A stretch of DNA of 64,000 nucleotides from Streptomyces omiyaensis (GTDB taxonomy: Bacteria; Actinomycetota; Actinomycetes; Streptomycetales; Streptomycetaceae): NCBI RefSeq assembly GCF_014650895.1, contig NZ_BMVV01000001.1, positions 396,222 to 460,221 on the forward strand, in the 5' to 3' direction. The translations under genes and the position numbers were made by a program. Below the pieces are notes generated by a model. It was not told the DNA's origin, did no database searches, and was given only the letters and a program-made list of their open reading frames with translations. Positions within the stretch are counted from its first letter, which is position 1, and every line of letters begins with the position of its first letter. Shown here one piece after another: positions 8,760 through 18,078 of the stretch.

Positions 8760-9098
8760 TCAGGCGTGCCCCACGATCGATCGGCCGGCGGACGCCGCCG
8801 GAGCCGCCGCGATCAGGCGGTTGCGCGCGCGTCCCATGAGTTCTTCGCGTTCGTCCTCGGTGAGGCCGCCCCAGACGCCGTAGGGCTCCCGCACGGCGAG
8901 TGCGTGTGCCGCGCACTGCGCGCGGACCGGGCACCGCATGCAGACCTCTTTCGCCGAGTTCTCACGCGCACTCCGTGCCGCGCCGCGCTCTCCCTCGGGG
9001 TGGAAGAACAGGGAGCTGTCGACCCCGCGGCAGGCCGCGAGCAGTTGCCAGTCCCACAGATCGGCGTTGGGTCCGGGAAGGCGGGAGAAATCTGCCAT
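8760..9098 (-). CDS. whiD: WhiD, WhiB-like iron-sulfur developmental regulator
   Basis: A 112-residue WhiB-like protein. Four cysteines at 23, 53, 56 and 62 (AACRG; VCMRCPVRAQC) match the [4Fe-4S] ligands described for WhiD, and GVWGGL forms the family turn, followed by a basic C terminus. WhiD is needed for late sporulation and cell-wall and septum maturation and, from the literature, contacts region 4 of the principal sigma factor. The gene is divergent from bldM, the arrangement I recall for whiD in S. coelicolor, which is why I prefer whiD over other wbl names. ATG with AAGGGGA upstream. Confidence 0.88.
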   Translation of the reverse strand: MADFSRLPGPNADLWDWQLLAACRGVDSSLFFHPEGERGAARSARENSAKEVCMRCPVRAQCAAHALAVREPYGVWGGLTEDEREELMGRARNRLIAAAPAASAGRSIVGHA

Positions 9099-9547
9099 TG
9101 CGCTAGTCCCCTTGAAACCGTGTCGAAACGGGTTGGTGGGTGGGCGGGAAGTGGCTGTCGCCCCGGGGCTCCTCGGGCCCCGGTCGGTCCGGGTGGGTCC
9201 GACTACTGTCGAAGTAGATGTAAATATGACTCATTGCGAATCTAGCCACAGACACCGCGAAAAGGGAAGAAAACCCGCTAAATGGGGCATAGCTTCTGGT
9301 GATGGCTTCCGGCGATGGACGCAGGACCTGCGGCGCTCTTCTCCGTGCACGGCCCCTCACGAGGAGTGCCGAAGGTCTCGCCCGACCCGTAACTCTTTCG
9401 AGTGACCATCGTTGAGAGTGCGAGGCGGTTGAATGAACAAGCGATCGGGCAGGTGTCCGGGAGCGTCAACCGCACAGGTGACGATACGTACCAGCCCTGG
9501 AGGCTCAAGGTGACGCGCATCAGCTGCGAGAGCCGCGGAGGTCGGTC
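9099..9547. other. Long divergent regulatory region whiD-bldM
   Basis: This 449-bp gene-free region has an AT-richer patch (about 9210-9300) that stands out in this genome. It contains the sigma-BldN-type promoter of bldM. I found no second promoter I would defend and no conserved small ORF. The length suits a developmental control region bound by several regulators. Confidence 0.7.
9388..9415 (+). promoter_or_regulatory. Sigma-BldN-type promoter of bldM
   Basis: CGTAAC (9388-9393) and CGTTGA (9410-9415) are separated by exactly 16 nt, an exact match to the sigma-BldN consensus CGTAAC-N16-CGTTGA. bldM is the known target of sigma-BldN in S. coelicolor. Transcription would start near 9422, leaving a leader of about 125 nt. 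Confidence 0.88.
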
Positions 9548-10159
9548 ATGACCTCCGTTCTCGTCTGCGACGACTCCCCGCTTGCCCGAGAGGCGCTTCG
9601 CCGCGCGGTCGCGACCGTGCCCGGCGTGGAGCGCGTGACCACCGCGGCCAACGGCGAGGAAGTCCTCCGCCGCTGGGGCGCGGACCGCTCGGACCTCATC
9701 CTGATGGACGTGCGCATGCCCGGCCTCGGCGGCGTGGAGACGGTCCGCCGGCTGCTCTCGGCCGACCCCGGCGCCCGGATCATCATGCTCACGGTCGCCG
9801 AGGACCTCGACGGCGTCGCGCTCGCGGTCGCCGCCGGCGCCCGCGGCTACCTGCACAAGGACGCCTCCCGCGCCGAGCTGCGGGCCACCGTCACGCAGGC
9901 GCTCGCCGACCCGACCTGGCGGCTTGCGCCGCGGCGGCTCCGTTCGGCCGAGATGGGCGCCGCGCCCACCCTCACCGCGCGCGAGATCCAGGTCCTCGAA
10001 GGCATGAGCCACGGCCGGTCCAACGCGGAGATCGGGCGCGAGCTCTTCCTCTCCGAGGACACCGTGAAGACCCACGCCCGGCGCCTCTTCAAGAAGCTCG
10101 GGGCCTCCGACCGGGCGCACGCCGTCGCGCTCGGATTCCGCTGGGGTCTGGTCCGCTGA
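9548..10159 (+). CDS. bldM: BldM, atypical response regulator for aerial development
   Basis: A 203-residue FixJ/NarL-type response regulator. The receiver domain (residues 1-120) keeps the phospho-acceptor position Asp54 (LILMDVRMP) and the Lys of YLHKDAS; the LuxR-type HTH is at 142-200 (LTAREIQVLEGMSHGRSNAE, SEDTVKTHARRLFKKLG). From published work BldM acts without needing phosphorylation, as a homodimer or with WhiI, on genes for aerial hyphae and sporulation. ATG with GGAGG 6 nt upstream. Orphan: no kinase adjacent. The sigma-BldN-type promoter upstream supports the assignment. Confidence 0.95.
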   Translation: MTSVLVCDDSPLAREALRRAVATVPGVERVTTAANGEEVLRRWGADRSDLILMDVRMPGLGGVETVRRLLSADPGARIIMLTVAEDLDGVALAVAAGARGYLHKDASRAELRATVTQALADPTWRLAPRRLRSAEMGAAPTLTAREIQVLEGMSHGRSNAEIGRELFLSEDTVKTHARRLFKKLGASDRAHAVALGFRWGLVR

Positions 10160-10192
10160 ATCGGCGGACACCGACCGCCTCCCCGTCCGTAC

Positions 10193-10218
10193 CCCCGTCC
10201 GCCGAGGGGCGGACGGGG
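10193..10218 (+). terminator. Terminator hairpin after bldM
   Basis: Perfect 11-bp stem CCCCGTCCGCC/GGCGGACGGGG with a 4-nt loop, 33 bp after the bldM stop codon. Confidence 0.75.
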
Positions 10219-10312
10219 CGGGCCTGTGTCACTTCCCCGCGCGATGCCGCATCCTTGAGGTGTGGAGTTCCTCGGGGACGAGTCGATCGAGCGGAAGGGG
10301 AGGGCGCCAGAG

Positions 10313-11005
10313 ATGAATCCAGGCGCACCTGCTCATAACGCTTCGGTGCACAACTACGGACACGGTGCCGCCGGCGGACCGGCATCGGGGCACCATGGAG
10401 CGATGCGCGACGACGAGACCATGGGTTCCCCCATGCCTGCCGGGCAGGGGGAGATCGGTGCGCTCGTCCACCGTGCCGTCGAAGGGGACGCGCAGGCCAC
10501 CCACGACCTGCTGGCGCGCGTCCACCCCCTCGCGCTGCGCTACTGCCGCACCCGGCTCAACCGGCTGCCCGGTGACGCCCGCCACTTCGTCGAGGACCTC
10601 GCGCAGGAGGTCTGCGTCGCCGTCCTCATGGCCCTGCCGCGCTACAAGGACACCGGCCGGCCCTTCGAGGCCTTCGTCTTCGCCATCGCCGGACACAAGG
10701 TCGCCGACCTCCAGCGGGCCGCGATGCGCCACCCCGGATCCACCGCCGTGCCCTCCGACGAGATGCCCGAGCGGCCCGACGACTCCCTCGGCCCCGAGGA
10801 GCGCGCCCTCCTCAGCGACGACGCCGAATGGGCCAAGAAGCTGCTCGCCAACCTCCCGGAGAACCAGCGCGAGCTCCTCGTCCTGCGGGTCGCCGTCGGC
10901 CTGACCGCCGAGGAGACCGGCCAGATGCTCGGCATGTCCCCGGGCGCCGTCCGGGTCGCCCAGCACCGCGCCCTCAGCCGGCTGCGGGCGCTGGCCGAGC
11001 AGTAA
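10313..11005 (+). CDS. shbA: ECF-like sigma factor, probable ShbA (drives hrdB)
   Basis: A sigma-70-family protein with region 2 ([40 protein letters not shown]) and region 4 ([20 protein letters not shown], then [19 protein letters not shown]). Position between bldM and guaB matches my recollection of SCO4769/ShbA, the sigma factor reported to transcribe hrdB in S. griseus. Start is uncertain: ATG 10313 has GGAGGG 8 nt upstream and gives 230 residues; ATG 10403 would give 200 and begin just before the conserved part; GTG 10262 is also open. No anti-sigma gene is adjacent. Confidence 0.8.
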   Translation: MNPGAPAHNASVHNYGHGAAGGPASGHHGAMRDDETMGSPMPAGQGEIGALVHRAVEGDAQATHDLLARVHPLALRYCRTRLNRLPGDARHFVEDLAQEVCVAVLMALPRYKDTGRPFEAFVFAIAGHKVADLQRAAMRHPGSTAVPSDEMPERPDDSLGPEERALLSDDAEWAKKLLANLPENQRELLVLRVAVGLTAEETGQMLGMSPGAVRVAQHRALSRLRALAEQ

Positions 11006-11103
11006 GCGGCACGGCTCCGGAGCGGCCCTTTCGCATACGTACGAAGGTCCAAAGCTTTCCGCTGATCTTGATCGTGGAATGAGACACGGCTCAGGCCCGT
11101 TAG

Positions 11104-12648
<1,545 letters not shown>

Positions 12649-12754
12649 TCCGCGCGCACGGGAGGGGGCGGTTCCGGCATGTGGCCGGAGCCGCCCCCCG
12701 CGCGTGTGTCGGGGATACTGGTAGGCGCAGACACAGAGGGAAAGGCCACACATC

Positions 12755-13879
12755 GTGACTGAGATCGAGATCGGGCGCGGCAAGCGCGGCCGCAGGGCGT
12801 ACGCGTTCGACGACATCGCCGTCGTGCCGAGCCGGCGCACCCGGGACCCGAAGGAGGTCTCGATCGCCTGGCAGATCGACGCCTACCGCTTCGAGCTGCC
12901 CTTCCTGGCCGCCCCGATGGACTCGGTCGTCTCCCCGCAGACCGCCATCCGGATCGGCGAGCTCGGTGGCCTGGGCGTGCTGAACCTCGAAGGCCTATGG
13001 ACCCGGCACGAGGACCCGCAGCCGCTGCTCGACGAGATCGCCGAGCTGGACGAGGCCACCGCCACCCGCCGTCTGCAGGAGATCTACGCGGCTCCGATCA
13101 AGGAGGAGCTGATCGGGCAGCGCATCAAGGAGGTGCGCGACTCCGGCGTCGTCACCGCCGCCGCGCTCTCCCCGCAGCGCACCGCGCAGTTCTCCAAGGC
13201 CGTCGTCGACGCGGGCGTGGACATCTTCGTCATCCGCGGCACCACGGTCTCCGCCGAGCACGTCTCCGGCGCCTCCGAGCCGCTGAACCTGAAGCAGTTC
13301 ATCTACGAGCTGGACGTCCCGGTCATCGTCGGCGGCTGCGCCACGTACACCGCCGCCCTGCACCTGATGCGGACCGGCGCCGCGGGCGTCCTGGTCGGCT
13401 TCGGCGGCGGCGCCGCGCACACCACCCGCAACGTGCTGGGCATCCAGGTCCCGATGGCGACCGCCGTCGCCGACGTGGCCGCGGCCCGCCGCGACTACAT
13501 GGACGAGTCCGGCGGCCGGTACGTGCACGTCATCGCCGACGGCGGCGTGGGCTGGTCCGGCGACCTGCCGAAGGCCATCGCCTGCGGCGCGGACGCCGTG
13601 ATGATCGGCTCCCCGCTGGCGCGCGGCACCGACGCGCCCGGCAAGGGCCACCACTGGGGCATGGAGGCCGTCCACGAGGACGTGCCGCGCGGCAAGCTGG
13701 TCGACCTGGGCATCGTCGGCACCACCGAGGAGATCCTCACCGGTCCGTCGCACACCCCGGACGGCTCGATGAACTTCTTCGGCGCCCTGCGCCGCGCGAT
13801 GGCCACCACGGGCTACAGCGAGCTCAAGGAGTTCCAGCGCGTCGAGGTCACCGTCGCGGACGCCCAGCACCGCCGCTGA
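12755..13879 (+). CDS. guaB3: GuaB3, IMP dehydrogenase/GMP reductase-family paralogue
   Basis: A 374-residue member of the GuaB3 branch of the IMPDH/GMPR TIM-barrel family, without CBS domains. It aligns by eye with GuaB along the barrel, but the loop that should read GPGSICTTR reads [11 protein letters not shown], so the catalytic cysteine position holds His. Work on other GuaB3 proteins points to an activity distinct from classical IMPDH; I cannot assign the reaction here. GTG start. It follows guaB on the same strand and is closed by a strong terminator, so co-expression with guaB is plausible. Confidence 0.9.
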   Translation: MTEIEIGRGKRGRRAYAFDDIAVVPSRRTRDPKEVSIAWQIDAYRFELPFLAAPMDSVVSPQTAIRIGELGGLGVLNLEGLWTRHEDPQPLLDEIAELDEATATRRLQEIYAAPIKEELIGQRIKEVRDSGVVTAAALSPQRTAQFSKAVVDAGVDIFVIRGTTVSAEHVSGASEPLNLKQFIYELDVPVIVGGCATYTAALHLMRTGAAGVLVGFGGGAAHTTRNVLGIQVPMATAVADVAAARRDYMDESGGRYVHVIADGGVGWSGDLPKAIACGADAVMIGSPLARGTDAPGKGHHWGMEAVHEDVPRGKLVDLGIVGTTEEILTGPSHTPDGSMNFFGALRRAMATTGYSELKEFQRVEVTVADAQHRR

Positions 13880-13896
13880 CGTCTCCGGTCCGCAGA

Positions 13897-13934
13897 CGAG
13901 AGGGCCCCGCACCGGTCGGTGCGGGGCCCTCTCG
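13897..13934. terminator. Bidirectional terminator between guaB3 and the 13.9-kb membrane gene
   Basis: Perfect 17-bp stem (13897-13913 with 13918-13934), loop GGTC, placed between convergent genes 13 bp from either stop codon or so. Confidence 0.85.
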
Positions 13935-13946
13935 CGTACCGGCGGG

Positions 13947-14519
13947 TCAGGCGGCGGCCTTCTTCGCGCCGGAGAAGGCGGCGAAGGCGGCGATCGCGAG
14001 GAAGAGGAAGGTCATCGCGTCCTTGCCCTCGCTCCACGCCTGCGTCAGCAGGCCGAACTCCTGGAAGACGATGTCGGTGGCCGAGACGTTCAGCTCCTTG
14101 GCGACGACGATCGCGATGCCGACGAGCTGGCCGACGTAGACGGCGCCGAGGGAGAGGACGGCGCTGACGACGGGGAGCACCGGGTTGCTGCCGCCGACCT
14201 TGCCGGCGGCGAGGCCGATGACGAAGCCGACGCCGATGGCGGCCCAGCCGATCTCGCGCTCGATGCCGCCCATGACGGCCCCGTAGATGCCGGCGGTGAC
14301 TAGCGCGGCCACGACGGCGGCGACGATGCCGAGACCGACGTTGGCCCGGCGGGGCTCGGGCGCCGGCGGGTACGCGCCGAACGGGTTCTGGCCGTCGGGG
14401 GCCTGGCCGTACGGGTTCTGCCCGGCCGGGTTCTGCGCGTACGGGTTCTGGCCGGCGGGCTGCTGGGCGGCCGCGTCCTGTGCGAACGGGTTGCCGGGCG
14501 GCGGTACGGGCTGGCTCAT
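13947..14519 (-). CDS. Small membrane protein with NPYGQ-type repeats
   Basis: A 190-residue protein of unknown function. Residues 1-60 are a cytosolic Pro/Gln/Asn-rich tail with repeated GQNPYAQ, GQNPYGQ and GQNPFG units; the rest has about four hydrophobic helices (VGLGIVAAVVAALVTAGIYG; WAAIGVGFVIGLAAG; VSAVLSLGAVYVGQLVGIAI; MTFLFLAIAAFAAF). The N-terminal style (SQPVPPPGNPFAQ) is common in Streptomyces membrane proteins. ATG behind AGGGGGA. Convergent with guaB3; no clear operon partner. Confidence 0.85.
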   Translation of the reverse strand: MSQPVPPPGNPFAQDAAAQQPAGQNPYAQNPAGQNPYGQAPDGQNPFGAYPPAPEPRRANVGLGIVAAVVAALVTAGIYGAVMGGIEREIGWAAIGVGFVIGLAAGKVGGSNPVLPVVSAVLSLGAVYVGQLVGIAIVVAKELNVSATDIVFQEFGLLTQAWSEGKDAMTFLFLAIAAFAAFSGAKKAAA

Positions 14520-14654
14520 CGGGGTCCCCCTGGATGGATGGCGCACGAGTGTGCGATCGAGAGGGCCGGAGACTAGCAGTCCGTCCGGACGGTGGCCCAC
14601 CCGTTACCCGGGGCGGGCCCGTGGCCGGATCCTTTCGTTCCGCGTTCCTCGTGA

Positions 14655-15896
14655 TCAGAGGCGGTGCGCCGTGCCGGCGGGGGTGGCGCCGCGGGTGTCG
14701 AGGAGGAGCTGGGCCTTCACCGCGAGGCCCTGGAGGTCGTAGACGCGGTGGTGCTGGAGCAGGACCGTCAGATCCGCGTGGGCGGCGGCCTCGTAGAGGG
14801 AGTCCGCGCGGGGGACGGGCAGCTCCCGCACCCGCCAGTCGGGGACGTGCGGGTCGTGGAAGCTGACCGCCGCGCCGAGGTCCATGAGCCGGCCGGCGAT
14901 CTCGTCGGCGGGGGAGCCCTCGCGGTCGGCGAGGTCGGGCTTGTAGGTGATGCCGAGGAGCAGGACCCGGGCGCCGCGGGCGGACTTGCCATGCTCGTTC
15001 AGGAGGGCGGCGGCGCGCTGCACGACGTACTGCGGCATCCGCTGGTTGACCCGGCCGGCGAGCTCGACGAGGCGGAGCGGGCGGTGGGCGCCCAGGTGCT
15101 CGACGGGGGCGCCGTGGCCGCCGACGCCGGGGCCGGGGCGGAAGGCCTGGAAGCCGAAGGGCTTGGTCTCGGCGCAGCGGATGACGTCCCACAGGTCGAC
15201 GCCGAGCTCGTGGCAGAGCACCGCCATCTCGTTGACGAGGGCGATGTTGACGTGCCGGAAGTTGGTCTCCAGGAGCTTGACCGTCTCGGCCTCCCGGGGG
15301 CCACGGGCGCGCACCACCTTGTCGGTGAAGCGGCCGTAGAAGGCGGCGGCGGACTCGGTGCACGCGGGCGTGAGGCCGCCGATGACCTTGGGGGTGCCGG
15401 CGGGGCCGGGCAGGCGGTTGCCGGGGTCGAGGCGGCCGGGGGAGTAGGCGAGGTGGAAGTCGCGGCCGGCCCGCAGCCCCGAACCGTCCTCCAGGAGCTC
15501 CCGGAGCGGGCCCTCGGTGGTGCCGGGCGGGACGGGGGACTCCAGGATCACGGTGGTGTGGGGGCGCAGCCGGGCGGCCAGGGCGCGGGCGGCGGCGGTG
15601 ACGGCGGTGAGGTCGAGGGCGCCGTCGGGGCCGAGGGGGGTGGGGGAGCACAGGACGGCGGTGCGGACCCGGCCGAGCTCGGCCGGGCCGGTGGTGGCCC
15701 GGAAGCCGCCGGCGAGCATGCGGCGGATCTCGGAGGTGGTGAGGGAGCCGTCGACCGGGGGGCGGCCCGCGGCGAGTTCGGCGACCGGGCGGGGGTCGGT
15801 GTCGAAGCCGACGGTGGTGATGCCCGCGGCGGTCGCGGCCTGCGCGAGGGGGAGTCCGTGGTGGCCGAGGCCGATGACGGCGAGGTCTGCGGGCAT
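14655..15896 (-). CDS. Nucleotide-sugar dehydrogenase family protein lacking the catalytic Cys
   Basis: A 413-residue member of the UDP-glucose/UDP-ManNAc dehydrogenase family. The N-terminal Rossmann domain starts LAVIGLGHHGLPLAQAA; the central domain carries the conserved Lys and Asn region (ETVKLLETNFRHVNIALVNE); the C-terminal domain has LLGITYKPDLADREGSP. The active-site motif, normally GPGVGGHCIPVDP in this branch, reads GPGVGGHGAPVE here, so the nucleophilic cysteine is Gly. It may be catalytically altered or a non-enzymatic paralogue. ATG start. It stands alone, with no glycosyltransferase or epimerase neighbour. Confidence 0.88.
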   Translation of the reverse strand: MPADLAVIGLGHHGLPLAQAATAAGITTVGFDTDPRPVAELAAGRPPVDGSLTTSEIRRMLAGGFRATTGPAELGRVRTAVLCSPTPLGPDGALDLTAVTAAARALAARLRPHTTVILESPVPPGTTEGPLRELLEDGSGLRAGRDFHLAYSPGRLDPGNRLPGPAGTPKVIGGLTPACTESAAAFYGRFTDKVVRARGPREAETVKLLETNFRHVNIALVNEMAVLCHELGVDLWDVIRCAETKPFGFQAFRPGPGVGGHGAPVEHLGAHRPLRLVELAGRVNQRMPQYVVQRAAALLNEHGKSARGARVLLLGITYKPDLADREGSPADEIAGRLMDLGAAVSFHDPHVPDWRVRELPVPRADSLYEAAAHADLTVLLQHHRVYDLQGLAVKAQLLLDTRGATPAGTAHRL

Positions 15897-16174
15897 GGGG
15901 GTGGGCCGTCCTTCCCGGTAGCCGTTGCCTGGGGCGTACGCACGCCCGTGCCTACGCAATGTCAGACTAGGAGTAAATATGACCGATATGCGGCATTGCA
16001 TGATCGAAGGTTGCCGAGTGTTATCCACAGGTCCGTGCGGGGACGGTGGCCGAAGCCGGCGGGCCGGTCCAGAATCGAGACGGCGAGCCGGATCACGGAG
16101 CGGTCCGGCTCTCCCGCGCCCGGACGCACGGCGGACGGGCGGCGGGACGCACGGGACGACGGGAGGCGGCAGCC

Positions 16175-17881
16175 GTGAGGACAGCGACACTGGGACCGGC
16201 CGAGCGGGCCGCGGCACTGGAGGCCATGGCCGAGCACGAGCTGGACGTGCTCGTCGTCGGCGGCGGCGTGGTCGGAGCCGGCACGGCCCTCGACGCGGTC
16301 ACGCGCGGGCTCTCCACCGGCATCGTCGAGGCCCGCGACTGGGCCTCCGGCACCTCCAGCCGTTCCAGCAAGCTCATCCACGGCGGACTCCGCTATCTGG
16401 AGATGCTCGACTTCGCCCTGGTCCGCGAGGCCCTCAAGGAGCGCGGACTCCTCCTGGAGCGGCTCGCCCCCCACCTGGTGAAGCCCGTTCCGTTCCTCTA
16501 CCCCCTCCGGCACCAGGGCTGGGAGCGCTTCTACGCGGGCTCCGGCGTCGCCCTGTACGACGCCATGTCCGTCTCCTCCGGGCACGGCCGCGGCCTCCCC
16601 GTCCACCGCCACCTCAGCCGCAGGGGCGCCCTGCGGGTCGCCCCCTGCCTGCGCAAGGACGCCCTCACCGGCGCCCTCCAGTACTACGACGCCCAGATGG
16701 ACGACGCCCGCTTCGTCCTCACCCTGGTCCGCACCGCCGCCTCCTACGGCGCGCTGGCCGCCGGCCGCGCCCGCGTCGTCGGCTTCCTCCGGGAGGGCGA
16801 GCGGGTCGTCGGCGCCCGCGTCCAGGACGTCGAGACCGGCGGCGAGTACGTCGTCCGGGCCAAGCAGGTCGTCAACGCCACCGGGGTGTGGACCGACGAC
16901 ACCCAGGCCCTCATCGGCGAGCGCGGCCAGTTCCACGTCCGCGCCTCCAAGGGCATCCACCTCGTCGTCCCCAAGGACCGGATCCACTCCACCACCGGCC
17001 TCATCCTGCGCACCGAGAAGTCCGTCCTCTTCGTCATCCCCTGGGGACGCCACTGGATCGTCGGCACCACCGACACCGACTGGGACCTCGACAAGGCCCA
17101 CCCCGCCGCCTCCAGCGCCGACATCGACTACCTCCTGGAGCACGTCAACACCGTGCTCGCCACCCCGCTCTCCCGGGACGACGTCCAGGGCGTCTACGCG
17201 GGCCTGCGCCCCCTCCTCGCCGGCGAGTCCGACGCCACCAGCAAGCTCTCCCGCGAGCACACCGTCGCCCACCCGGTGCCCGGCCTGGTCGTCGTCGCCG
17301 GCGGCAAGTACACGACCTACCGGGTGATGGCGAAGGACGCCGTCGACGAGGCCGTCCACGGCCTCGACCAGCGCGTCGCCCCCTGCGTCACCGAGGACAC
17401 CCCGCTGATCGGAGCCGAGGGCTACCGGGCGCTGTGGAACGCGCGGGCCAGGATCGCCGCCCGCACCGGCCTCCACGTCGTCCGCGTCGAGCACCTGCTC
17501 AACCGATACGGCTCGCTCGCCGAGGAGCTCCTCGCCCTGATCGCCGAGGACCCCTCGCTCGGCGAGCCGCTCGCCGCCGCCGACGACTACCTGCGCGCCG
17601 AGGTCGTCTACGCCGCCTCCCACGAGGGCGCCCGCCACCTGGACGACGTCCTCACCCGCCGCACCCGCGTCTCCATCGAGACCTTCGACCGCGGCACCCG
17701 CAGCGCCCGCGAGGCCGCCGGGCTGATGGCGCCGGTCCTCGGCTGGGACGAGCGGCAGATCGAGAAGGAGGTCGAGCACTACGAGAAGCGGGTGGAGGCG
17801 GAGCGCGAGTCGCAGCGGCAGCCCGACGACCTCACCGCGGACGCCGCACGGCTCGGTGCGCCCGACATCGTCCCGATCTGA
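16175..17881 (+). CDS. glpD: Glycerol-3-phosphate dehydrogenase/oxidase GlpD
   Basis: Membrane-peripheral FAD enzyme converting sn-glycerol-3-phosphate to DHAP and passing electrons to the quinone pool. 568 residues. FAD-binding motif VVGGGVVGAGTALD lies near residue 25, and SSRSSKLIHGGLRYLE is the GlpD signature; also VVNATGVWTD and GKYTTYR. The C-terminal helical domain is present. I chose GTG 16175 because GGGAGG sits 8 nt upstream. Unlike many glp loci there is no glpF or glpK next to it. Confidence 0.94.
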   Translation: MRTATLGPAERAAALEAMAEHELDVLVVGGGVVGAGTALDAVTRGLSTGIVEARDWASGTSSRSSKLIHGGLRYLEMLDFALVREALKERGLLLERLAPHLVKPVPFLYPLRHQGWERFYAGSGVALYDAMSVSSGHGRGLPVHRHLSRRGALRVAPCLRKDALTGALQYYDAQMDDARFVLTLVRTAASYGALAAGRARVVGFLREGERVVGARVQDVETGGEYVVRAKQVVNATGVWTDDTQALIGERGQFHVRASKGIHLVVPKDRIHSTTGLILRTEKSVLFVIPWGRHWIVGTTDTDWDLDKAHPAASSADIDYLLEHVNTVLATPLSRDDVQGVYAGLRPLLAGESDATSKLSREHTVAHPVPGLVVVAGGKYTTYRVMAKDAVDEAVHGLDQRVAPCVTEDTPLIGAEGYRALWNARARIAARTGLHVVRVEHLLNRYGSLAEELLALIAEDPSLGEPLAAADDYLRAEVVYAASHEGARHLDDVLTRRTRVSIETFDRGTRSAREAAGLMAPVLGWDERQIEKEVEHYEKRVEAERESQRQPDDLTADAARLGAPDIVPI

Positions 17882-18078
17882 CGGGTCCCCCGGCTGACGG
17901 TGCGTCCGGGAACCGGGGGAACCCGGGGGCCCCGGTGGCGCGTCGTCATACCGGAGTACGGACCCGGGGACGCCGCCCGCCGCGAGGTGGGGGACAATGG
18001 GCTCTCTTCCAGGGCGGGTTGCCGCAGCGTGCGGAGTGCGGCGGACGCGGCGGAGATCAGGGATCGCAGAGGGGACGC

